From Cephalopachus bancanus (Eukaryota > Chordata > Mammalia > Primates > Tarsiidae): DNA of 64,000 bases. The stretch is from the NCBI GenBank assembly GCA_027257055.1, contig JAPVLO010000019.1, positions 10,683,001 through 10,747,000 on the forward strand, written 5' to 3'. This document shows positions 23,341 through 36,419 of this stretch, piece by piece (within the stretch, counting starts at the first letter, position 1; the number at the start of each line of letters is the position of its first letter). The translations under genes and the position numbers were made by a program. The notes under the pieces are model-generated. The model saw nothing but the letters and a program-made list of their open reading frames with translations, searched no databases and had not been told where the DNA came from.

Positions 23341-24814
23341 GGGGACTGAGCCCATCAGATGCCTCCCAGCTATGTCTGGATGCAGAAGGAATGTTTTTGC
23401 AACTTTTTCTCATTTTAATCATTTAGGGTTTACATCCCACCTTCTTTCTCTTACATATCTATATCATCTATACCAATATCTATATTTATAGCATACTTAT
23501 ACCTCTATCTGTAAATCAATCTATTATCTATCACTGTTCTCCAAAAAGTTTTAATACAAATACTTAGTGTTAGTGTAAACTTAAATCAATGGTTAACTCT
23601 TCCATAGACATTATTTTAAGAATTTCCCCTAAATATAGTATAAAAGACCTAGAACAGAAAGGTGGCACATATGTAGACATAACGAAGCTGTCTGGTAGCC
23701 CTGAGGCCACTTTATGGTCCAACAACCTTCTTGGGAGCTCCTAGGCTGGTCTTATATAAAGAGATAATTTATATACATTTTACTCTTGAGAGAGTTGCTT
23801 GTCTTAAGATAACTTTGATGCAAGTCTTGGGACCCCAATTCATCTGGGTAGATTAATAAATTATTTTGGTATATTAAGAATTTGTATATTAAGAATATTA
23901 ATACTAAGACTTTGGACATATTTAAAATTACCATTCTATACTTATATGACTTTAAGAACACAATGAGATTAAAAATTAAACAACACAGTTCTCTTTCAGG
24001 ATAAAGTATATCAGATAAGAGTGAATCCTTGCTGGCTTATTACTAATATACTTCACATTTGACTAAATAAGACCAAATCTAAAATTAAACTTCCTGCTAT
24101 AAAAAGACAATTCACTGTTACTCTTGTCACTCTACAAAAGAAAACAAAAACATAAGACCATGATATAGCATTACATTAGGTTCCATTCAATTCCTTTGAT
24201 TTCTATACACTTGTGGAAAAAGAATTAAAAAGAAAAAAAACATATATGCATGTAATATCCAAATCTTGGTCTAATTAGTTGCATAATATTAACTACAAAC
24301 ATTATTATAAGTTATTGAATAGTATAGTAAGGTATATATAAGTAGTCATTGTTGCCTTAACAAGTTTGTTATTATGTAAGTAAAATTCAATTCCTCCCCA
24401 AGCATTCTGTTAGAGCTAACCATTGCCTAATTTGAATTATGGCTTCAAGTGTCTCCAAATTCTGTTAAATTAACAATAAGTAGAGGTTTGGGAAAGAAGA
24501 AAATAGCAGGAAAAAATAAAGTACACAGTAATAAAATATAAAAAATAAGCTCCTGGCTACCTATAAATATGACTTTTGCTATTGTGGCAGATAGCCTGTG
24601 AGGTGACTTTACTTTGTACTCAGTAGAATATGAAAATGATGAGGAGATGTCACTTCCTTGATTAGGTTAGAAAATATTATGCTTTTTTTCTTGATAGCAG
24701 ATTCTGTCTGTCTCTCATTATCTTTGACAAAATAGCCTACCATGTTGAAAGTCTCCCATCAACCCATTAGCATGCAGTAAGGAACTGAAGCCCTCAGTCA
24801 AATGATCTTTGAAC
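23341..24814. other. Unassigned DNA
   Basis: AT-rich, with a few short direct repeats (ttaagaatttgtatattaag near 23874). No gene and no recognised element. Confidence 0.4.
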
Positions 24815-24825
24815 AACTAATACTG

Positions 24826-26269
24826 TGTATGGTGATAGGTAGGGGTCCTGTTTCAGTCTTCTGCATGTTATCAGCCAGTTTTCTCAGTACCATTTACTGA
24901 ATGAATTCTCCTCTTCCCAGTGGTGGTTGTTGGAGGCTTTGTCGAAGATGAGTTGGTTGAGAAATTGAGGTTTTACTTTCAGAATCTCTATCCTGTTCCA
25001 TTGGTCTTAAGTCTGTTCTTGTACCAATACCAGGCTCTTTTGATTTTTGAAGCCTTGTAATAAAGTTAAAGTCTGGAAGAATGATATCTCCCACTTTGTT
25101 TCTATCAACTCCAAATGAATCAAAGACATAAACATAAAATCTCAAACTGTAAGAATCTTAGATACCCTTACAGAAATTGGAATAGGCAACCAATTCCTGA
25201 TCAAAACCTCAAAAGCTCATGCCATAAGCAATAAAATAGACAAGTGGGACTTCATCAAACTGAGAATCTTCTACAGAGCAAAAGAAACCATCAAGAGAGT
25301 AGGGAAACAGCCCACAGAATGGGAAAAAAAAAATATTTGTCAACTGAATATCTGACAAAGGCTTAACATTCAGGATCTGCTAATAACTCAAACATGCTGA
25401 AAAGAAAACAAACAAACAAACAAACAAACAGTCCTACTAAAAAGTGGGCAAAAGGTATGGAATAGACACTTCTCATAAAAAGACATATGAACAGCCTAAA
25501 GACACATGAAAAAATGCTCAGCCTCTCTAATCCAAAGAAATTTCCAAAGAAATCCAAATCAAAACCGCACTGAGATACCACCTAACTCCAGTCAGGATGG
25601 ACATCATTAACTCAAAACCCAACAGATGCTGGAGAGGATGTGGAGAAAATTTACACTAATTTACACTGTTGATGGGAGTGTAGATTAGTACAACCTCTGT
25701 GGAAAACAGTGTGGTGATTTCTAAAAATTGACCTTCCATAAGACATCAATCTTCCTTCAGGGAATATACCCAGAGGAACTCAAATCATTCTCTAAAAAAG
25801 ATACCTGTGCACACATGTTTATTGCCATATTATTTACAACAGCATAAACATGGAACCAACCATGCTGCCCATTGAAAATTGACTGGATTAAAAAAAATGT
25901 AGAATAGAATATTACACAGCCACAAAGAAGAAAAAAATTATGGACTTTGCAGCAACCTGGATTGGATTTAGAGTTTATCATACTCAGTGATCTATCACAG
26001 AAACAAAGACCTGAGTACCACATGTTCTTGCTCATAAGTGGACCCTGACCATTTCTTCTAATACTATAATAAAGCGATTGGCAGTAGTGGGACACTGCCA
26101 GGGGAATGCAGGGCACATAACATCAGTAACGGTATCTAATCCCAAAACAGGCAAATTGAGGACCAAAGGGAGGCCCAAACTTCACCTGTATGGTGATCAC
26201 TTATATATCTAATTCTGAATTGTACCCCACTTCTTTAAAAGATAAAAGCACATATATTAGAAAAAATAA
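24826..26269 (+). mobile_element. Twin-primed (5'-inverted) LINE-1 with TSD
   Basis: The 3' segment runs on the plus strand from about 25102 to 26269: ORF2 C-terminal region with 'gagaggatgtggagaaaat' near 25632, then 3' UTR ending gaattgtaccccacttcttt and an A-rich tail. The segment 24826-25101 is ORF2 on the minus strand. The RNA position at its outer end (24826) continues directly into the start of the 3' segment. The flanks aactaatactg (24815-24825) and aactaaatactg (26270-26281) are the target duplication. This is the classic twin-priming structure. The frames are broken by many stops and frameshifts. Confidence 0.9.
25396..25430. repeat. (CAAA)n microsatellite in LINE-1
   Basis: A short (acaa)n run grown within LINE-1 ORF2 sequence. 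Confidence 0.85.
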
Positions 26270-26281
26270 AACTAAATACTG

Positions 26282-29200
26282 CTACCAATCATGGACGTAA
26301 GCTGAAAACCAGATTTTTACTAGTTAAGTTTTCAGCCTACAGTCATGGCTGATCCTTCAATTTTGGCTTCATGAGAAATTGTAAACTAGACATAGAGAGA
26401 CATAGCTCAATCTTTTGTAGAATTTCATTTATAGAAACTGTGAGATAGAAATGCAAAATGTTTCAGGACACTAAGTTTTGAGTTAATTTTTTATGTAGTA
26501 ATAGATAAATAATACATCTATTATATGCATACATAGAAATGTATTTCTATTAAAGATGTCAGAAAGTTTTATAGTCAGTTTACCACAGTTGACATTTAAC
26601 TCATTTATCTTTGTATTTTTCCTTTTATTGAGTTCATCTGAATTTTTTTGACACTAAGATTTTTCTCGGTGGCTATGGAGATTCAGTTAAGTAAAACAAT
26701 TATTGGATTTTAAAAATTTTCCATAATTTTGACATTATTTACCTGATTATCTTTCAACATTGTTCATTAATATACCAGCTTATTTTCTTAAGCAAATTTC
26801 TAACATAGTTTTTGCAGTTTTCAGTAACAGTATTTTTTGGTCTTGGTTTGACATTACATTACTCTTTTAAATCTTTTGTTCTTACTCATTGCAGTTTTTA
26901 CTCTATGTTTTGTTTTACATATATTATTCAAATTTCTATCTGACAGATTTTTACTTTAAAATTTATATATACACATATGCATTATTCTTTAATATTTGTT
27001 TTACATATTAATTAAAATAAAATAGCATATTCATAAGAGACCAGCGGTGCCCCAGTAAACCCCTGCACATCCAGCAAGAAACACCCAGTGCTTCATCCAG
27101 TACTATTCCATGGTGTCTTAAAGGAATCCCTAAGCATTTTGTTACAGGAAAACATTAAAAATAGCTTAGCACTGGATTCTTGGTGATGAATATTCAAATG
27201 GCAAATATTTCTTTAGAGAACCAGTGATTTTTTTTTTTATATGAGCCATGGAGATATATGATCATCACAGATGGAATGCCATGTAATGTATGCCCACATC
27301 TGCTCACTGTGAAATAAACAGTTCTGTCATTTTATGAGTCAACTTTATTTGTGCAAAAGGTGAATGATAAAGATAGCTGAATTACAAAAGTTTGATATAA
27401 AATGAGGTTTTAACTCTGTTGGAAGAAAAACAAAAGTAAGCCAGTAGAGGTTTACAATGCCATACGTTGCTTATTTTTATAACTTGATTTTATCATTTCA
27501 AATATACAACTACAAACATACAAGATCAACCAAAATAGAGAAACTACTATAAGGATATCCAAGATTATGAGAAAACAAGCAACTGTCGCCTAAAATTTCT
27601 AAGACACGGTTAATATTTTCAAAAGCATTTTATTTTTAATGATCCATTCCTAGGGTGCATGATCTAATGATAACAAACTATTAAGGGATTAGCTAATTTT
27701 ATATTGATATTATTTTATCACAATTCATTCTAGTCAAAATGATTATGCATTATAAATATGTCATAATTCATAATCTATTTTCTTTATTTATGTAATTATA
27801 TTGAAGGTGATGAATAGGTCATTACAAAATATGCTGCTTGTAGTAATGCGTTCTTCCCAGAATATGCCAAATAAGAAATGTATCATAATAGTATCAAAAT
27901 AATGAATCATTAAACTAACAAAAAGTAGTTAACACTTATGGACAATTTTGCTAAAAAATCCATAAAGGTTGTCAAGCAGCAAGATTACCTCCTAATGATG
28001 CTAATACTTTAGCAAAGACACACAAGTTAAATGCTGAAGCAATAAAGAACACAAATGAAATATAAAGCATTAAAGAATAACAAGAACAGAGAATAGATAT
28101 AAATGTGTTAAGGCATAAAAGTCAAAAGACATTTATGCAAATATTTAACAGCTTGAAGTTAATTAATTCTAACTAATTCTGCAGCATTGGGACAATCTCA
28201 GTGGTCTCAATAAATTAAAAAGTGGTACTATCTTTTATGAAGAGGAGGAAGTGCAATGGATAATAACTAATATGTTAACATTTTTAGATAGAAGAAATTT
28301 TGAAGATTGTCTGACGTTAAAAGGGTCCATAAGTGTGTTTAATATAGGAGATTTTTTTCTAAAACACCCTAATGCACATATAAATAAGGTAAAAAAAATT
28401 GTTTCTAAGTATATGAGTCACATTTGAGCCTGAAGCGGTAAATGAGCATAAAGAAAAGCCATTTTAATTATATGACTCTGAATATAATGAACAATTATAT
28501 AATCATTGCCTTTAAGGACTATATAGGCAAAAAGAATCAGTTATAACTTTCATGAATTAAGATGACTAATTTAAACTGAAATAATTAGTATTGGTCTGAT
28601 ACATTTTTTAATCCATATAGGAGGTGCACTTAGACTTGTATCTTGACAAATACTCAAAAAATTTGATCTCGAGAGAATAAAGAGATATTATATATGCATA
28701 ATATTTATACATCTCTTTATTTCAATGTTTTTGGCTATTGATGTATCTCATTGGTCACACTTTAAGGTTAAATAGAGTTTTCTTGTAACAGGAAAATATT
28801 TTAGCTAATAAAACTGTATTTAGTCATCATAGAAAAAATTAGTCATGTGTCAAAAGATCATGTGAAAAGAGTACAGTTTGTTTTAATGCAAAGTAGCACT
28901 TTTGGAAAATAAGGGTGTGGCATTTGATCTCAAGACTCCACAGTGAGATCATGATTTCAACAGGACAGCAGAGAAACGTAAAGACCAAGCACCAAAAGGA
29001 ACCAGAACTCACACACAGGGCACAAGGTACCATGAAGACCTAATTAATCTACTGGATTCTTTTGCTAGTGGGTCTAAAAGAAATTCCTAAGTAAATACTG
29101 TGTTTAATTATTTTTAATCTACTGTTAACTTTGTACTTTGTGAATTGTGTCTGTAGGAATCACTTTAGTCAAGAGCATTCTCTTTAGAAAGAGTTTATTT

Positions 29201-30222
29201 TTTTGATGATGTCTTAAAAATATGCTTTAATTTTTAAACTAATATACAATGGAATAAAAGAATATAGAGATAATTTGTAGTCTAAATAACCAATAAGAAC
29301 CTGTTCTAGTACTTCAATGGAAAATGAATGCTCAGAGGAGTACATGTGATTACATTTAATTTCAATTGCAATATATTCTGGCAAAAATCATTTTCTTAAT
29401 GCTCATATAATTTTTAACACATAAACAAACTTTTAGAAATTTATCTAAGTTCATAGTGCTGCTCAGTGTTGGATCAAAGTCTGTTCTCTGTACTGTACTA
29501 CAATGTGCAATTTACAGCATACAAAATAATATGCATAGTGTGTCAAGATAATTTATTGTATAATTTGACAGCTATACTTGTCATTTCTGCTCAGGTAACA
29601 TGTCTGACTTCTAAATTTAAAAAAATTGGCACTCAGTAGAATTAACTAGATTTTAACTGAGAACCTCCTCAACCGTAGCAAACTTAATGAAAAGTAGCAA
29701 CGTAGACTTAGCTGCCTGAAAGCAGCCATTCTAATGTAATTTTATATGTACATTTTATAATGTGGTAGCATCCCAAATGAGAACAAATATACTCACTTAA
29801 TTACTATGACTTCCCCAAAAGCAGGGAATCATATATAAATTCCTGTTTCTCTAGATGGCCACATACATAGCATACAAAAACACGCACACACGTACGCCCC
29901 CCACACAAAAATTAGAAAATGCCATACATCTAAAACCCAACTCAAAATGAATGGTATACAACTCATTTTTGTAACTCAAGTTACAAAAATAGTAATATAA
30001 TTTTTCACAAAAAACTAGAACATAAACAAAAGTTTTTTCTGAACCTAAAGTGAACTTTAGGTAAAAATTATTTACACATATATTATTTAATAAATTGTCA
30101 GAAATTTAAAGTTAGAATTAACATATGCATAATCAAACACAAATGAGAAAGTATATTTATCTCAGCTATTAATGATGTTAAATACATTTTTCAATTAGAA
30201 TACAGGTAAATAAATAATTGAC
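26282..30222. other. Repeat-poor unassigned stretch (3.9 kb)
   Basis: The longest part of the window in which I recognise no transposable element or gene. It is AT-rich with many TAAT and ATTA motifs. The only notable frame, minus strand 28839-29033, has no recognisable domain. It may hold very old repeats that I cannot see, or conserved non-coding DNA. Confidence 0.4.
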
Positions 30223-30512
30223 TTTTTTGTTTGAGTCAGAGTCTCATTCCGTCACCAAGACTGGAGGGCAGTGGCATGCTCTTGGCCACTCCAGCGTTGA
30301 CCTTCTGGGTTCAGGCCATCCTTCTGCCTCAACCTTCCAAGTAGCCAGAAATACAGGCACACATGCTAGCACACTCAGCTAATTTTTGATTTATTGTAGA
30401 GACGAGGTCTTGCTAAGTCGCCCAGCCTGGTCTCAAAACTTCAATTCAGGAAATTCTCTTGCCTTGACCTCCCAGTGTGCTGGGATTACAGGCTGAGCCA
30501 CCGAACCTGGCC
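30223..30512 (-). mobile_element. Alu: Alu SINE, minus strand
   Basis: A reverse Alu with 'gagtcagagtctcattccg' and terminal 'gagccaccgaacctggcc'. Moderately diverged. No clear duplication. Confidence 0.92.
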
Positions 30513-30570
30513 CCAGTTGGCTTATTTTCAATTAACATCAAATGCATTTTTAAATTTTTATGTATGTATT

Positions 30571-30866
30571 TATTTTTTTATTTGGCGTCTCATTCTATTG
30601 CCCAGGCTGGTGTGCAGTGGCACGCTCATAGCCACCTCAGCATTGACCTGCTGAGCTCAAGCGATCTTTCCGCTTCAGCCTTCAAGTAGCTGGAACTACA
30701 GGCACACACTACCATGCCTGGGTAATTTTATTTTTTAAAAAATTTATTGTAGAGATGAGGTCTCGCCAAGTTACCTGGGCTGGTCTGGAACCTGTGAACT
30801 CAGGCAATCCACTTGCCTTGGCTTTCCAAAGTGCTGGGATTATACACTGAGCCACCAAGCACGGCC
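30571..30866 (-). mobile_element. Alu: Alu SINE, minus strand
   Basis: A second reverse Alu 58 bp beyond the first, with a (TGTATTTA)-like tail and the end 'gagccaccaagcacggcc'. Possible flanks aaatgcatttttaaa / aaatgtttttaaac. Confidence 0.9.
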
Positions 30867-30919
30867 AAAGAAATGTTTTTAAACATTATGTGTGGAAAAA
30901 AAACTAGCTAGCTAGATAA

Positions 30920-31560
30920 ATTAGAGTTCATCCCAGAAATACTGGGTGAATTTAACATGACAAATAAACAATATAACTGGCAACATCATTGGTAAGGAGA
31001 ACAATAAAACATGATTATTTCAATAGATACAGAAAAAGAAATATATTACGACTGAACATATTTCTATTATAAATCTATGCAGAATTACTCCATTTGACAA
31101 GTGTAGAATGCATATTATGTACAAGTACATATGGAAAATTAATGATGGTAGATTATATTATTGGCATGTATAACAAATCATACAAATAAACAAAAATGAA
31201 ATCATACAAAGTGTGTCCCCTGACACGATGAGATAAAATAAAAAACAAGTAACAGAAATATAACTGAAAATATCTAAATATTCTCAAATTAAGCAACGTA
31301 CCTCTAAAACACAAAATATATTAGCTGTTGCACTTGGTAAAAAAAAATCATATATGTCAGAAAAGATGATGAAAAATCATTATCATTTGTAGATGTTAGT
31401 TTGGATACTTAAAAACCCCAAAACCCCCAAATTTATTTTTTTTAAGTATGTAGAACTTATACGAAGAACACTTTGAAATAATTTCGAACATGTCAACATT
31501 ATTTCTAGCAAAATAAAGTTAATATGAATAATAAAATGTGTTAGATTCATGTTGTGAAAT
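30920..31560 (+). mobile_element. Old LINE-1 ORF2 fragments, plus strand
   Basis: The RT region is recognisable near 30927-31060 ('gagttcatcccagaaatac', 'atgattatttcaatagatac') and a further LINE-1 stretch near 31195-31310 ('gaaatcatacaaagtgtgtc', 'ctcaaattaagcaac'). Extremely diverged. Confidence 0.6.
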
Positions 31561-32689
31561 ATCCTATAGCAATTAGAGAGATCTAAAACTCCTACAGTTG
31601 CATATCAGACCAGTTGAGTGAATGTCTTTGGAAGGGATAGGTATTTAAAGCATATCGGGTCACAGGCACTGTGAAGAAGCTATAAAGCACCTTGGACAAG
31701 ATTGATATAATTCATATTAAACCAGATTAATAGAATAAAGGAACACAATTGTAGAACAATAAGAAGAAAGAAAAGCAGAGTACTCCTCCAAAGTGAGTTT
31801 TCCCGACAAATCTTGGACAAATCACACAGCAAGAAACAACAGGGCCTACAAAAGGTACAGTCTTCAAAACAATTAATTTAGGATTATGGAAATATTGTGC
31901 CATTATCTTGAAATCATAGCTATTAAGTCTGGCACTTACCTTCAAGATAAAGGCACAATAATAACAAAATAAAAATTTGCCACGGGGATTTACAGAATGG
32001 GTATTAGTGTCAGGCAAAAAAAAGACAAAGAGTGCCTAGTTTTCATCTGGCTACTTCAAAGGACAAGAAGCATACATTCTTAGAAAATATGCATCCCATA
32101 TCTAAAGGTAAGCCTGTCCATTCACTTACACAGATTTCAACTTCTAATTCCTGGCTTCCCTCTTCAGTTCAGTCAGCATAGCCACTGTCTTTTATAAAAA
32201 CTACTTATTTCCAGAAAACAGAGAGTGCTTAGGAGACACTTCAGCTATAAATGTTTTATAATTTATTACTTTGTTTCATAAAAATTAAGCAGACAACAAC
32301 AACAACAAAAAAAAATCACTGCACATAAAACCCGTAGCATGAAAGAGAATAACTAGATTTAAAAAATCCCAAGACTTAAATAGCAGCAGACTTTAACATA
32401 AATACAAATAGTATCCTCCCAGGACTGAGAAAGTGATACAAACTAAAAAGATATATGGCTTAGAAAAAGAAGCAAATGACTTATGATGAAAATAAACAAT
32501 GCAATAGATGAACTGAATAACAGAATGTGTACAAAAATAGACTAAACAGTGAGCTGGGAGGAATTCTTAGAATATTGAATAAAATAATTAGGATGATATT
32601 AATGAACATAAAGATGTGCAGATAGATTCTGGTGCAACCAAATTCTAGATCTACCTCTAATAGAAACTGAAAATAAGACATTAGAGGGT
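31561..32689. other. Unassigned DNA
   Basis: No element or gene recognised. A small (CAA)n run lies at 32293-32310. The 96-codon minus-strand frame at 31727-32017 has no recognisable domain. Confidence 0.4.
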
Positions 32690-32850
32690 ATTAAAATGTG
32701 AGGTCTTTAATAAGGGATTAGACTACGAGGGCTCTTTTCTCATGGAAGGGATTGAAGCCCTTACGAAGAGGCTTTATGCAGATTTTGGCCATCTCCTGCC
32801 CTTCCGTCTCCTACCATGTGAGGAGGGAACCTGTGCAAACCACAGCATTT
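32690..32850 (+). mobile_element. MaLR-type LTR fragment
   Basis: The order 'aatgtgaggtctttaataagg', 'gggctcttttctcatgg' and 'ctaccatgtgaggaggg' resembles the middle of an MST/THE1/MLT1 LTR in plus orientation. Ends not found. Confidence 0.5.
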
Positions 32851-33479
32851 TGTATATAAATATTGACATAAACCACCAGTATTCATACTATATTACATAT
32901 GTATAAAAATTTACCTATAGACAAATATATAGACATAGTTGGCATCATATACAACATGCACAAGAAAAAAAGACGAGAAGGAGTTAGGCTAATTATTAGC
33001 GAGTATCTTGATAGGATTACTATAAATTTTGATGCATATTTTTATATATTTTCTTGCAATTAGTATATGTTTTTTAATTTAGATAAAACTATGTAATTTA
33101 TAGTCACTAAAGAAGTCACTTCATATTAAGTTTCTATCTGCACATGAAGTATTTAATCATTAACTGACTCTTTTATTTCAGAAAAATCTAGATTTTATTA
33201 AGTTTTAAAATATATATCCATGTATAAATTTTGCCTTTTTTCATACTCAAAAAAAAAAAGAAAGAAGAAAGAAAGAAAGAAAGAAAGAAATTAGAGGGTA
33301 GAGGTGAGAAAATCATCAAGAAAGAAAATGTTCCTGAATTGAAGCAGAATTTCAATAGACTGAAAATAGACCTACCTTGACTGTGGTCTGGCAATATGAG
33401 AAAAAGCTTAGGGAGATTGGAATATTTCAGTGGGTTTGCCATTTAAGACCTGCTTACTCACATTTGAAGGATTGATAAC
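32851..33479. other. Unassigned DNA with (GAAA)n
   Basis: No gene. A purine run of A's followed by (GAAA)n occupies about 33249-33290. Confidence 0.5.
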
Positions 33480-33730
33480 GCATACCTGTCACCTCTATTG
33501 TGAGAAACAACTTTGTAAATGGAGTCCCAGCATCCTTGAAAAAGCTCTATGATTTCTTCTCTCTGTAGGCTAGGCCTTAGAGTGGAATATAGTTACTGAA
33601 TTGGGAAAGCTAAATGCAATAGTAGTAATTGGATTCTGGGGCACTAGAGATAAAATAGCAGCAGTCTGCTGCGAAAGACAGGGTGGGTATGGTTACCATA
33701 ATGGACAGTAGGTGAAAACAGCAATCAGAA

Positions 33731-36084
33731 CTGAGGCCTACCTTAAAGATATTGTGATTAGGCTTCACATCACTGCAATAAAATGAGTATTGAATAAAGC
33801 AAGACATACAATTTTTTGTTTGTTTCTCAGTGCACATAAAAGTTAGGTTTACAACTATACTGTAGTTTATTAAGTGTTCAAATAGCATTATGTCTCAAAA
33901 AGCAATGTACACCCTAATTTTAAAAAAGTTATGTTAAGAAATGCTGATGATAATCTGAGCCTTTGGAGAGTGTAATCTTTTTGCTAGTACAGGGTCTTGT
34001 CTCAATGGTAATGGCTGCTGACTGGAGGTGGCTGGAGTAATTTCCTAACATTTCTTAAAATAAGAAAGCAATGGTGTTTGTTTGCTACATCAATCAATTC
34101 TTCCTTTCACAAAAGATTTCTCTGTAGCATGCGGTGCTATTAGCATTTTACCCACAGTCGAACTTCTTTCAAACTTGGACTCAATTCTCTCAAAACCTGC
34201 TACTACTTTATGGAGTAAATTAATGTAATATTCCAAATCTTTTCTTGCTGTTTTAACAATGTACATAGCATCTTCACCAGAAGTAGGTTCCATCTCAAGA
34301 AACCACTCTTTGTCCATCTACAAGAAGCAAATTTTTTTGTGAGATTTGAGCAAATCAGTCACATCTTCAGGTTTCACTTCCAATTCTAGTTCTCTTGCTA
34401 TTTTCACCACGTCTGCACTTTCTCCATTACAGTTACTTTCAGCTACTTCATGAATACCTTCAAGTTATTTACGAAGGTTGGAATTAATTTTTTTCCTGAA
34501 CTCCCGTTAATATTGATATTTTGAGCTTGTCCCATGAATGATGAATATTCTTAATGGCATCTAGATTGGTTAATCCTTTCCAGAAAATTTTCAGTTGACT
34601 TAGGTCAGACACATCTGAGGAATCTTTATATATGGCAGGTATAGGCTTATAAAATGTATTTCTTAAATAATAAGATCTGAAAGTCAAAATTATTCCTTGA
34701 TTCATGGGATGAAAAATGGAGATTGTGTTATCAGGTATGAAAACAATATCACTCCTTGGACATCTCCCTATCAGAGCTGTTGGGTGACCAGTTGCATTGC
34801 CAATGAGAGGTAATGTTTTAAAAGGAATTTTTTTAAAGCAAAAAGTCTAAGAGTAGGCTTAAAATATTCAGTAAACCATGCTATAAACAGATGAACTGTA
34901 ATCCAGGCTTTGTTATTTAATTCTAGAGCACAAACAGTAGATTTAGCATAGTTGTTAAGGTCCCTATAAATCTAAGAACGGTAAATGAGCACTGGATTCC
35001 ACTTAAAGTCACCAGTTGCATCAGTCTCTAACAAAAAAGGCTTTTTGAAGCTTTGAAGCCAAGCATTGGGATTTTCCTCACTAGCTAGGAAAGGCCTAGA
35101 TGACAACAAATTTCAATATAAGGTTGTTTTGTTAGCATTATCAATCATTTAGTGGATCTACCCTCAATTGTGATTTTTAGCTAGATCTTCTAGATAACTT
35201 GCTGTGACTTCTACATCAGCACTTGCTGCTTCAGTTTACATTTTTATGTTATGATGAGACAGTTTTTTCCCCTTAAACCAGTTTCTTTCCTATAAACCAA
35301 CTTATGTTGGTAAATATTTTTCTTTTGTAGTTTCCTCATCTCTCTTAGCTTTTACAGACTGAAGAAAGTTAAGACCTTGCTCTGGATTAGATTTTGGCTT
35401 AAAGGAATATTGTGGCTGGTTTGATCTTGTATCCAGATCACTAAAACTTTCTCCACATCAGCCCAATAAGGCTATTTCACTTTCTTATCATTTGTATATT
35501 CACTGGAGTAGCACTTTTCCTTCAAAAACTTTTTTTTTTTTTTTTAATTTACCACTTGGCTGTTTGGCACAAGATGCCAGTCTTCGGCCTATCTAAGCTT
35601 TTGACATGCCTGTCTCATTAAGCTTAGTCATTTCTAGATTTTGATTTGAAGTTAGAGATGTGCGACTTTCTTTCATGTAAACACTTACAGGCCATTGTAG
35701 GGTTACTCACTGGCCTACTTTAATATTTCTGTATCTCAGGGAATAGTCAGGCCCAGGGAGAGGAAGAGAAAAAGAGGAACACCCAGTCCGTGAAACAATC
35801 ATAATACACACATTTGTTGATTAGGTTCACTATCTTATATAGGTTCTGCTTGTGATACCCTAAAACAATGACAAATAGTAATATTAAAGATCAATTATCA
35901 CAGATCACCATAACAGATATAATAATAATAAAGTCTGAAATATTTCGAGAATTACTAAAATATGACATAGAGGCACAAAGTGAGCACGTTTCTGGAAAAA
36001 TAGACTTGTGCAATGCAGATTGTCACAAACTTTCAATTTGTAAGCTGCAATACCTGTAAAGTACAATAAAACAAGATATGCCTA
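33731..36084 (-). mobile_element. Near full-length Tigger1 DNA transposon
   Basis: The element reads as Tigger1 (pogo/Tc1-mariner superfamily) on the minus strand. The left terminal region (33731 onward: ccttaaagatattgtg, then gcaataaaatgagtattg) and the right end (gtacaataaaacaagatatgccta, in parts, to 36084) are degenerate forms of the same inverted repeat. A TA follows the right end. At about 2.35 kb it is close to the family's full length. The element moves by a DDE transposase that cuts and pastes at TA. This copy is long dead. Confidence 0.9.
33960..35695 (-). pseudogene. Tigger1 transposase pseudogene
   Basis: The original start codon maps to 35693-35695 (plus-strand cat), just downstream of the terminal region. 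The N-terminal helix-turn-helix (CENP-B-like DNA-binding) part covers about 35690-35280 and the DDE catalytic part about 35150-34480. The best surviving peptides are at 34484-34705 (with SYYLRNTFYKPI and IKNIHHSWDKLKIS) and 34090-34317 (with DLEYYINLLHKVVAGFERI). Many stops and frameshifts break the frame. A run of T's at 35530-35547 is an expansion within the coding part. Non-functional. Confidence 0.88.
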
Positions 36085-36419
36085 TACTACTCATATGATT
36101 CATGTAGATCTATGGCATTGGCTAGTTGATTATGGTGATTCTAGAAGAAAAATAGATATCTACTACATTTTTTTCTTAATCTACATAAACAGAAAAGTTT
36201 TAGGTCAAGGTAACAAAAGTCTAACCTACATCGTATGTACAGCCTTATCCCCTCAATCAATTCCCACACGTAAGCCAGTGTACAGATTCAGAACCTCTTA
36301 AATAAAGGGGAGGCTGGGTTTCCTTGAGGAAGGACATGAGTAGCCTGCCAAAAATTTGTGCTTTTATTTTTTTTTCTTCCCCATCTTCCCCAAAGTGACC
36401 TTTTGCCTTTTACTAGGGT

